A stretch of 64,000 nucleotides of DNA from Lotmaria passim (lineage: Eukaryota; Euglenozoa; Kinetoplastea; Trypanosomatida; Trypanosomatidae): positions 1,628,001-1,692,000 of the forward strand of contig CP140192.1 of assembly GCA_037349495.1 (NCBI GenBank), read 5' to 3'. Below are positions 9,110-18,600 of this stretch, in pieces. The notes under the pieces were generated by a model. That model made no database searches, was not told the origin of the DNA, and was given only the letters and a program-made list of their open reading frames with translations. How positions within the stretch are numbered: the stretch's first letter is position 1; every line of letters begins with the position of its first letter. A program made the position numbers and the translations under genes.

Positions 9110-12100
9110 TTAAAAGCTGTACGTTGCCTCCACAGGTGCCTTCGACGACTCCCTCGAGCGGCGATGCGCATGTGTCGCATGGCGGTTCGAAGAGCCGTCC
9201 ACGGCTGGGCTGGCCTTCGGCGAGTACAAGTTGTCCTCCGAGTCGCTTTCACTTCTACCGCGCTCCAAGGAGGCAAACGCGGCCTCCCGCTCGTTGCGCA
9301 GCGCCACATCTTGTAGCCGTGCCCGCTCCCATTTCTCCGGGTCAAATGGCAGCGGCGGCTCGGGACCGAAGTTCGCCGTTTCTGGCCCGTATTGCTTAAT
9401 CAGCGACTGCATCCAGTCATACAAGGACACTGGCCAGCTCCCCGTGGCAACGTCGCGCTCGTACAGATTGTAGTGGAAGGACACCAAGCCGGGGGCGTTG
9501 TTTGTGCGCAGGTAGGCCCCGATGCGCCGCTCGTAGTAGTGCACGTACTTTGGCACGACGTTCGACATGAGGTGACGGCTGCCTAGCCGCAACGACTCTG
9601 TGATGTGCTCGAACGCGGGCAGGGCGATGCGCAGCGTCACGTGGCCGACGACGCAGCGCTCATTCACGTCCGAAGAGTGGCGGTCGCGGTAAGAGAGGGT
9701 GGACGGCACAGAAGGAGCAATAATGGGCACGCGCAGCGTATCACCGAGCTTGTACAACGGCGACGTCAGCAGCGCGCGGAGGGAGAGGCGCACCAGGCCG
9801 ATCTCGCCGTGGTAAGGAGCGGCATAGGCACCGGGAGCTGCGGCCGTGCCAGGCACCAGCGACGGCGACGCCGCGCGACTGTTGTTTGTGTTGTAGGCGT
9901 CCGACGCGCTGCGGTAGTCCTGACGGCCGGGGCTCTGGTGGCGCGAGTTCGACCGCGTCGGTGACTCCATGTAGCTGCGGATGTTGTTGACGCCGCCGAG
10001 GTAGTGCTTGTCCGACTCCACTTCCGCACCGTTGCTGTAATGATTGTTGTGGTTGGGGTCGCTGTATTGCCGCTGCGGCTGCGGGTTGTGGTAGTAGGAG
10101 GCGTTGTTGAAGGCGCTGCCCGACCGCCACCGACGCTTCGGCACGGACGGGCCAGCCGCCTCGCCACTGCTGGCGTTCTGTATCTGTGCGTGCTGCTGCT
10201 GCTGGGCAATGAGCATCTTCGACGGCCGCGCCACGTGTTCCTCCTCGGGCTGCTTGATACCCCAACGGTGCTTGCGTCGCTTCGGCGACTTGAGGTAGCT
10301 GTTGATGTTGTTCTCGCCGCCCACGAAGTGCGAGTCGGCCGTCGCCTCCGAGGCATCGTCGAGGCCGTCGTAATAGAACGCCGGCCCGTTGCCAGCGGCA
10401 GCCGCGAAGTTCTCGCTGATGGCGGTGTTGCGAGGCTGCCCGCCAACAAGGCGCAGTTCCAACGCGGGCACGCCGAAGCTCTCCGTCTTCTCGTCCTTTG
10501 CACGACCACTGTTGCGGCTGACGACGCTCTCCGGGATGTCTAGCCGTACCTGCGAGTAGTGCGGCCGAGTCGCACGACCGGCCACGGGTGCAGCGTCGAG
10601 ACGCTTGCGCGACACCTCGTGTTCGCTGCCGAACGTCGCCTCCACAGCAATGCCGCCCTGGCGCTCCTGCGTCTGCCCCTCCGTGCTTGTCATATCCACG
10701 GCGCAAATATGGACATACACAGTGCCGGCGATCGGCACCGGACTGAGCTGCGCGCGCAGCTCCGCGTGGGCATCCTTCAACGACGAGCACTGCGCGATCA
10801 TCGGCTGCACCTTCGACAGCTCGCTGGGACACATCTTCGCCACCAACGACGTCACATCGGCCGTCACCACGGTCTGCGCCGGCACGCTCCTCTTCCCCGA
10901 CTCATCTGTGATGACGTACTCCGTCACGGTATTGTTCGGGAAGGCCATCGACTGCAGTTCCACGCCGAGGAAGCCGACAGGCGATGCCCCGCCGTGGCTC
11001 GTCACGGCGGACGCAGAGCCGTCGCCTAGCTGCTGCTGCTGTTGCGCGCCTCCGGCAGCCGCGGCTGCACCGTTCGGTGCCGGCATGCGGTTCCCTTTGA
11101 CTTTCACGCTTTGCTCTGGTCTGCCTGCCGTGCACGAGGCGGTCTGCTTTGCAGCTCTGGTATTACCAAAGGCGCGGAAGAAGGGTAGCCACAGCGTATT
11201 CTTCTCACCGCGGATGAGCGTGGACAGCGCGATATCGGCCTCGCCCAGCACCATCGACTTCAGCAGCGAACGGTGCCGTGCAACCTTGAAAGTCAGCCGC
11301 GACTGCGCCGCGTTGCCGAGGCGCAGCGTGCACTCGTTGTTGTCGTCGATGTTCAGCGCCACCTCCGAACCGCCCTTGACGTCGCCGGTGCGCAGGATCG
11401 GCTCGTTGTTCAGGTACACCTTCACGTAGAAGTCGGTGGCCGCCTTGAAGGCGCGCACACCGAGGATCTTAACCGTCATCGGCGCCACCGCGACGTCGCT
11501 AGCGTGACGCTTCGCCTCATCCTCCACGACTTGGTCCACATCACCTGGCGGCGCGGTGTCCAACATGAACGGCACCCGGTGCAGCTTTTCCGGCGTGCTG
11601 CGCTGCGTGATGCCCTCCAGCCGCTGCACGTATGGGCTGTTCGCGGAGTAGATCTTTGTCATGGCCGCATCCGCCGCCGCCCCTGTCTTGCCGAAGTCCT
11701 CCGCCATCAGCTCCACCACCACCTCGCCCTGCGTACGGGCCGTGCGTTTCAGTGCATCGGCGACGAGATGCAGCGTTCGCACAACGCGCCGACCCTGCGG
11801 AAGGTTGCCCACGCCGAAGGTGACGCGACTGATCTCCGTCTCGCCGTCGTCGCCGTCAGAGACGAGCATCACCTCGACCGCGTCCCCCGCCGGATCGTAG
11901 ACGTGGACGTGCAGCGGCGTCTTGAACGCCACGCTGCCATTGCGCGCCACCGCCAGCTCCGTCCGCAGCGTTTCGGGCCCCACGCAGACACGCGCGTAAC
12001 ACCGCGGCGCCATGCCATTGTTGAAGGCGCCGATGTTGGTGGCCTCCCGCACGTTGAGAGACAGCAGCTTCGGCGTCCGCTCCGGTCCGATGGTGCGGAC

Positions 12101-14032
12101 CCACTCCCGCATGTAGACATCTTCGTTGTCGATACTGCCCACAATGGCGTCGAGGCGGTGCAGGTCGTCGCGGAGGTAGCACCAGAGGAAGTTGCGCACG
12201 CGGTTGCGCAGCTTCGCCTCCTGCTTGGCGGACATCGGGTAGGGGCTGCTGTACTTCTGCGTCTGCAGTGTCAATGCGATTTGGCCGCCGTTTGACGCAT
12301 CGCCCGTCTCGGCCGCACGCACCAGCATCAGTGTCACCTCCTTCGTCACGCCCGCCTGCACGTTCGTCAAGCCCACCACCGCCTCCCCCAGCTTGCGGCC
12401 GCTGCCAAAGACGGTGACGCTCAGCGTGTCCACCTCGGGGTTGACCAGCGTGAGCTGGAAGTCCTGGTTGAAGGTGGCGCGGTGGCGGTAGGCGGCCGTC
12501 TTAGACTTCAGCTCCGTGTGGCCATCATCGACGACCACGTACACGTCGCAGGCGCCAACCGGTCGGCCCGCGTCGTCCGTCAGACCGTCCACGCGCAGAA
12601 GCGTCAACTTCACCGGCGCCGGCTCAATCGTGCGGGCGCGGTAGGACGCCTGCAGTTGCTCCCACGCGGCCGGCCCCTTGTCCACATAGGCGGCGGTCAG
12701 CCAGTCCAGCCGGTGCAGCTCCTCCGGCGCGTAGCGCAGCAGAGTGCTGTGCAGCGCCGCCGAGCACGCCGCTTCCTCCTCCTCCGACGCCACCTCGTCG
12801 TAGCCGTAATCCTCTGAGTAAATGCTCACGCGGACTTCGCCCTGCTCGTAGGCCTCCTTCGTGCCCGGGTGACGCACCAGCGGCACCCACACCTTCCGCT
12901 CCACCTGCCAGGCAAGCTTGTGCAGCGCAAGCACGCACTCCGCTACTTTCTTGTCGCGGCCCTGCGACGACGTGGCGGCGGCGACCAGCGTGCACACCAG
13001 CGCGTCCCGCTCCGGGTCGGTCGAGGTGAAAACAAACTCGTCGTTGAAGACTGGGTCGTAGTTGTCGCCGCCAGCCGAGATGCCGGTGTGGCCGCGCTTT
13101 TCGGCGGTGTGGATGGCGAAGTAGACGGCGGGTGCGGCCCGGCTTGCATCGCGCAGGTCGTCGAACAAGTTCCTGCATTCGTGGATGCGGACACGGAAAT
13201 GGAAGGGCCCCTCCTGGTCGGCAGCAGCTGCAGCCCCGTTCGTCACCTCCGCATTCGGGTGGTTATCGTTGCTGTTGTCGAGCTGCGAACCGGGCCGCGT
13301 GCGGGCGTTGGCGCGGGGGTCGTACACACGTCTCGCTGCAGCTGCTGCGGCTGTCTTCGCGCTGGCCGCGCCGTTGCGGTGATGCCCGCTCTGTGGCGGC
13401 GCGTTGGCGTTGTAGCCGTTGCCGTAGTCATAGATGTACCGCCCATCGCCACGGTAGTGCCGCGTCGGCGTTTCGTAGTCTTCCAGCGTGGTGATGTCCG
13501 CTGGCGACACCACCAGCCCTGTCGCGCGTTCCGGACGCTGGCCGTTGCCGTTGCTGGAGTGGCGCTGCCGCGAGGAGCTGCTCTCAGGCTGGCTGTGGGG
13601 CGGGTTGTGGGAATAGCCGAGCGGTGTATGCGCCCGATTCGTGATGCTCGCATAGCGCGCTGAGTTTGGCCCAGTCGCTGCCACAGCAGAACGGGGGGTG
13701 TCACGGCCGCTGACCGCCGCAGCCGGGCTGCTCCGGTTCCGGCGCGAGGCGTGGTCGTTGCCATAGTAGGCCAGTCGCGGGTAGTCGTCAGCACCGTCGT
13801 CCACGCGCTCCTCCGCGTGTTGCGCACGTGAGCGTGGGGTGGGGTACCGCCGCGGCTGCGACGGCGGCGGACGACTTCGCGTCACTTCCTCGGTGGTTTC
13901 GACGACTTCGAGAAAAGGCTTGCCGTCTTGCTCACCCATGCGGCGTGTGGTGTGACGGGAGCGATGAGTCACCTTGGGGGGCGAGCGGCGGGCGCCGTGA
14001 CCGGAGGCGTATCGATTCTCGTCTTTTGGCAT
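9110..14032 (-). CDS. Giant multi-C2-domain protein, 1,640 aa (paralogue of the upstream neighbour)
   Basis: Starts at an ATG at 14032. Residues 1-275 are disordered (Ser, Arg, Pro, Asn-rich) with two TPRS motifs. Five C2-like beta-sandwich domains follow, roughly at 276-410, 460-590, 655-790, 855-970 and 1105-1215. They are separated by a short helical module with the signature P-x-x-L-H-R-L-D (for example YAPEELHRLDWLTAAYV and YLRDDLHRLDAIVGSID). A disordered insertion at about 1215-1410 interrupts the fifth C2 region and carries two copies of a Gly-Gly-x-Asn-Asn-Ile motif. A C-terminal domain at about 1470-1560 (KYVHYYERRIGAYLR, IKQYGPETANF) is shared with the neighbouring 2,159 aa gene. 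C2 domains usually bind membranes or proteins. Here the acidic calcium loops are poorly kept, so binding may be calcium-independent. There is no signal peptide or membrane span. I infer a peripheral membrane or cytoskeletal scaffold. Confidence 0.9.
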   Translation of the reverse strand: MPKDENRYASGHGARRSPPKVTHRSRHTTRRMGEQDGKPFLEVVETTEEVTRSRPPPSQPRRYPTPRSRAQHAEERVDDGADDYPRLAYYGNDHASRRNRSSPAAAVSGRDTPRSAVAATGPNSARYASITNRAHTPLGYSHNPPHSQPESSSSRQRHSSNGNGQRPERATGLVVSPADITTLEDYETPTRHYRGDGRYIYDYGNGYNANAPPQSGHHRNGAASAKTAAAAAARRVYDPRANARTRPGSQLDNSNDNHPNAEVTNGAAAAADQEGPFHFRVRIHECRNLFDDLRDASRAAPAVYFAIHTAEKRGHTGISAGGDNYDPVFNDEFVFTSTDPERDALVCTLVAAATSSQGRDKKVAECVLALHKLAWQVERKVWVPLVRHPGTKEAYEQGEVRVSIYSEDYGYDEVASEEEEAACSAALHSTLLRYAPEELHRLDWLTAAYVDKGPAAWEQLQASYRARTIEPAPVKLTLLRVDGLTDDAGRPVGACDVYVVVDDGHTELKSKTAAYRHRATFNQDFQLTLVNPEVDTLSVTVFGSGRKLGEAVVGLTNVQAGVTKEVTLMLVRAAETGDASNGGQIALTLQTQKYSSPYPMSAKQEAKLRNRVRNFLWCYLRDDLHRLDAIVGSIDNEDVYMREWVRTIGPERTPKLLSLNVREATNIGAFNNGMAPRCYARVCVGPETLRTELAVARNGSVAFKTPLHVHVYDPAGDAVEVMLVSDGDDGETEISRVTFGVGNLPQGRRVVRTLHLVADALKRTARTQGEVVVELMAEDFGKTGAAADAAMTKIYSANSPYVQRLEGITQRSTPEKLHRVPFMLDTAPPGDVDQVVEDEAKRHASDVAVAPMTVKILGVRAFKAATDFYVKVYLNNEPILRTGDVKGGSEVALNIDDNNECTLRLGNAAQSRLTFKVARHRSLLKSMVLGEADIALSTLIRGEKNTLWLPFFRAFGNTRAAKQTASCTAGRPEQSVKVKGNRMPAPNGAAAAAGGAQQQQQLGDGSASAVTSHGGASPVGFLGVELQSMAFPNNTVTEYVITDESGKRSVPAQTVVTADVTSLVAKMCPSELSKVQPMIAQCSSLKDAHAELRAQLSPVPIAGTVYVHICAVDMTSTEGQTQERQGGIAVEATFGSEHEVSRKRLDAAPVAGRATRPHYSQVRLDIPESVVSRNSGRAKDEKTESFGVPALELRLVGGQPRNTAISENFAAAAGNGPAFYYDGLDDASEATADSHFVGGENNINSYLKSPKRRKHRWGIKQPEEEHVARPSKMLIAQQQQHAQIQNASSGEAAGPSVPKRRWRSGSAFNNASYYHNPQPQRQYSDPNHNNHYSNGAEVESDKHYLGGVNNIRSYMESPTRSNSRHQSPGRQDYRSASDAYNTNNSRAASPSLVPGTAAAPGAYAAPYHGEIGLVRLSLRALLTSPLYKLGDTLRVPIIAPSVPSTLSYRDRHSSDVNERCVVGHVTLRIALPAFEHITESLRLGSRHLMSNVVPKYVHYYERRIGAYLRTNNAPGLVSFHYNLYERDVATGSWPVSLYDWMQSLIKQYGPETANFGPEPPLPFDPEKWERARLQDVALRNEREAAFASLERGRSESDSEDNLYSPKASPAVDGSSNRHATHAHRRSRESSKAPVEATYSF

Positions 14033-15603
14033 GTGTGCTTATGGGTATGCAGATTTCTTTTTTCCTTCGCACTTGGGTACTTTTATCTTCTGCGGTTGTT
14101 GTAAACGATTTAGAAAAGGAAGATAATAATAAAGGTAAATGCTCTACGCGCCGACTTTTCACTCAACTCACCGTGCAAAAATCTGCAAATTAGTCTTTTT
14201 TCTCAAAGAAAAGAAAATATGTAGCTCTAAACAAAACTATGAAGTCCAACCTTTTTCCGGGGTTGAGAGCCGTCCTTCCAGAAAGTGAGTGTGGTGCTCT
14301 GTGTGTGTGTTTTTTTTTTTTTTTGCAGCAAAAGTCCGAACTTCTAAGTGTTAAGATACTCCGCCGTATGTCAATATTGTTGTTATGGAAAAAAAAAAAG
14401 TACTGTTACACCGGTCTTGCTGGATGTTTCTTCTTTCTTCTCGGTCTTTTGATGACCCATTCAGACACAGATGTTCGACACTGACCAGCAGTCGACACAA
14501 CGACAACAACAACAACAAAAAAAAAAAAACGCAGCAGAGTAGTTTGAGCAATGGTGTGTGAATAAAAGGAAAAAAGAAGATCGAAGGGAAAAAAGTGAGC
14601 AGCACATCATCATTCTCTTGTTATCCTATTTACAAAAAAAAGCGCATTTTTAGAGGTCATTTGCTCTTATCTCTTTGAACTCTCCCGCTGTTTCAGCGTG
14701 TGTATGAGTGGGCATGGGTGTGTTACTTTAGCAAGCACATGGGTAGGCGTCGTTGTTGTTTTTATGTTGCTCGATGTTTCTTTCTTTCAAAAGCGGTGCG
14801 TGCCGATATTATCAACTGTTAAATCAATAAAAAAAAAAAAGGACAATAGTCCAAGAAACTCAAAAAGCAAAGAAGAAAAAAAGCTGTGTATCAGTGGCCT
14901 CCATAAAGCTGTCCTTTTGTCGCATATGCGGCGTCTCAGCTTTGGGGGGCAGGAGGGAGAAGATGTCAATTTAAAAAAAAAGAAAAAGAGAGAGAGAGAG
15001 AATCGAGCGGTCTAACTTAAGAAGAGAGGAGAAAAAACTGTGTTTTGTGTGTTTATTTGTGTACTTGTTTGTATAGGTTCACAGCTGCAGCTAGCGGAAT
15101 GGAAAGAAAGAGTAAAAAAAAAAAAAAGGAGCTGTTGTTTTTTCCTTCACACGCCCGACGACTCGACGGCCTTCAACTCTCTCTCTCTCACTTTATCTAT
15201 TGCACATCCCAAAGTGCTTCACATCAAATAAAATAAAAAGGACTTCAAAAGAGTTTAATTCGAATTAAAGCAATCGCAAAGAAGAGCGACTCTACAGAAA
15301 AGAGAGAGAAAAAAAAAAAGGAAGCAGGTGCACAGAAGAAGAACGAGAGAGAGCACCTCGGATATATATATATATATATAACGTTGCAAAACGAGTTTAG
15401 CAGCACCAGAAGCGAAACACAAGACGTCCACTTGAGAAAAGCGCCCAGCCAACGACACAAAAAAAAAAAAGACGGAGAGGCACAACGCAGAACAAAAAAA
15501 AAAACACCTTTTGCTTGTCTGCCTCGGCCACACCTACGACGAGTCGTCCTTTCTCTGACATGACAGCAAGTTTCTTGGGACTTTGCGCTTCGGCGGCAGT
15601 GTT
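14033..15603. other. Spacer between the two giant multi-C2 genes
   Basis: About 1.6 kb of AT-rich sequence without a credible gene. On the sense strand a T/C-rich stretch near 14105-14135 followed by AG near 14088 is a likely splice acceptor for the 1,640 aa gene. A TA tract lies at 15362-15380. The rest should be the 3' UTR of the 2,159 aa gene. Confidence 0.6.
15362..15380. repeat. AT dinucleotide tract
   Basis: Perfect AT alternation read directly, about 220 bases 3' of the stop codon of the 2,159 aa gene on the sense strand. Confidence 0.9.
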
Positions 15604-18600
15604 CTACGCGTCAGTCTGCAACTTCTTCTCGCCCAGTGCCGTCTCCTTGCCAATCACCGGCGGCGGCTCGCAGTCGTCCACCTCCGGCCCCCAGCGTGCG
15701 ACCATGTCCGCAAGATACGTTGGCAGCCCCTTCTCCCACCCCCGACTCGCGACATAGTTCTCGTAGATGCGAGCGTGAATGTCCACCAGCGAATTGGCAT
15801 CGTAGTGGCTCAACAGGCGGCAGATACGGCGCATGTAGTAGCGGACGTAGGCGCGATCGAAGCCCTCCACAACGCTGGAAGTGAAGCGGACGGCGGTGCT
15901 GTAGCTCTCAAAGGAGGGGGGCAGAATGCTGAAGGTGATGGTACCGATCAGCGTGGCGTGGACGCGGTTGGCCGCGTGTCGGACCGACACCAGCGGCACC
16001 ATCACCTTCTCCGACATGGTGTACACTGCGGGGGTGAGAAGTGCGCGGAGAGAGACAACGGTGCGGCCCAGCTCCTCCACTTTGCTCTTCGACGCGCGGT
16101 CGCCGACAGAAAGAGTGAGCAGTGCCGACGAGCCGGTTTCGCTGATGTCAACGCGGAGCAGTGGGAAGTCGAGCTTTGCGATGCCGTCGCGAGACATGCC
16201 GTAGGGGTAGACGGGCGAGGCACCCGGTGCGCGGCGCTGCGCCTCGGCGACGAATTGGCCAACGGTGGCCGTCACGACGCACGAATGCCGCAGCGTGGCG
16301 TTGTCGAAGTCGATCTTGTGCACCGCGAGGTAGACGCTGGCTACCACACTCGGGGCCAGCTGCAGGCGCAGCGATTTGTGCATCGTACGGAGGTCCGGTG
16401 AGCGACAGAGCAGCACGTCGAGGCGCCGCAGATCCTTCGGGGTGTAGGTGGCGAGTAGAGACGCGATATCGTCCATGAGCAGCTCGAAGGCGCCCGGCGC
16501 CAGGTGCCGCCACTGCTGCGCGGGGAGGCGCACGTTCGGCATGCTGACGCTCAGACGGCAGATGCCGAGGAATTGGCCGTTCTCGTCATACAGGCGCAGT
16601 CGCTTCTCGACGGTGCGGTTGGCGGGACAAAGGGCAACGCAGAAGTCGGCGTGGCACAGCGCGTCTGCCGAGAACACCCTCCGCACACCCAGCTTCAGCG
16701 TGTAGGTGGTCTCGTTGTTAGCAACAACGTTATCAATCGTAAACGTCGCCGAGGCTGGCTCCAGCGCGACAAGCTGGTCCACCGGGATCGGCTTCGTCCG
16801 CAGCAGCACCTTGTCGCGCTCCGACACACGCACGTAGACCTCGGTGTCCTTGAGTGTCAGTCCAGCAAAGCCGACGATGGTGACCGAGGCCGAGGTGCCG
16901 TCGCGCAGCAAGACGCTCGGCTCGCGCGACACCGACAGACCGGCTCGCTTCACCACAATCTGCTGCGACAGGTGGGGCGACTCCTTGTCCGACTGCAAGT
17001 CCGTCGAGGACCGTCTGACCTCCATGGTCGGGGTGGCAGAGCCACTGTCGCCGCGGCGCCGCCACTGCTGCTGCTGCTGCTGCGCCTCATTCGGTGCCGT
17101 GGACATGGAGGGCATGGACGAGTGCGTGGTCTGTGCCATGGCGGAGTGGCCCTCGATGTCATAGTCAAACGACGACTGCACACGGAAGTGGTTCCGCTGT
17201 TCGCGGCCGAAGTCGTGGGGGTAGAGGGACACTTTCAGCACGCCGCACACTGACGCCGCCTTTGTGCCGGCGTGATCGATCAGCGCCAGCTCGAGCTGAT
17301 TCTCCTCCTGCGTATCCACGGTGTTCAGCGCCGCCGCGGTGCGGCCAACCTCGATGTTCCTCGCTGGGTAGTAGCGCATCACAATGAGCTCCACCTTCTC
17401 CTTGCTCGGCAACCCGACAACGAGGTCGAAGCTCTCGCAGAACACAAACTCCGACTCCCCCTCCACGATGGAGCTATGGAACTCCTGCAGCCCAATACGC
17501 ACGATGCAGTAGAGGTGCACGCGCGCGTTGTCGCGCTGGACACGCAGGTTGCGCACCCGGTCTACCGTCACGCGGAGGTGGAAATTGGACGGCTCGGGGC
17601 CGTACTTTTCGGCCACGCGGCTCAAGTAGGCCGCGATATTGAGCGTCGTCGCGTACTTGACGTCCACCATCGCCAGCTCGGAGGGGATGTAGTAGTAACA
17701 GAAGCGGGTGAGGCGGGAGTGCAGGGCGAGGTCTTCCTCCGTCGGGGCAGGGGCGGAGCTGCCGAAGTTGTTGCTCAGCACACCCAGCGTGATCAGCCCG
17801 ATCGGCTCCGCGTGCGACGACTTGGATTCGAGTACTAGCATCAGTGTCCGTTCCTTCGTGATGCCGCGGTGGAGGTCCGCCAGCGAGAGAAAGCAGCAGC
17901 CGCTGGCCGTCTTGCGGTTCAAGATGACACTGAGCTTCACCAGCGTCGTCGCCGGCTCGTCCACGGAGAAACGCAGCGGCTCCTGCCCTTCCGGAAAAAC
18001 AAAGCTGCCCTGCGCACCTGTCACAGACTTTGTCTTGCCAATCGTGCGGTTGTTCACACGCGCTTTCACTACGACGCTGCCCTCCGCCAGAAACTTGTTC
18101 GAGTAGAGGTGCGAGACGCCGTAGATGAACAACTCCAGATCCGCGGCGTGCATGCGTCGCTCCATCGCCGCCGCGCCGCCCAGCCGCCCCTCCAGCGCCA
18201 GCCGGCTGCCAACGCCGCCAGTGGAAACACCGACGTTGCCGGCGTCGTGCAGCCACCCGCCCAGCAACACGCTCTCCAGCTTCGAGAACTCGCCGACGTA
18301 CCACTCCAGCCGGTGCAGCTGCTGCGGCGCGTGCCCCGTCAGGTACTCGCGAATTTGCTCACGAAGGCGGTTTTCGGCGTCCATGGAGGGCAGGTATTCC
18401 ATGCCAAAGTTGATTGCGCCGAGGGAGAGGTAGATGGAGCCGCACTCCATGGCGTTCGGCTTGAAGGGGTGCACGACGAGGGACGTCCACCGCGTCCGCA
18501 TCGTGTCCCGCTGGACGTTGCGCATCGACAGGGTGCAGTGCCCCAGCTTCCTCGAGCCATAGGGCGTCTCCGTGAGCACCGTGACGGAGAGAAAGTCGAT

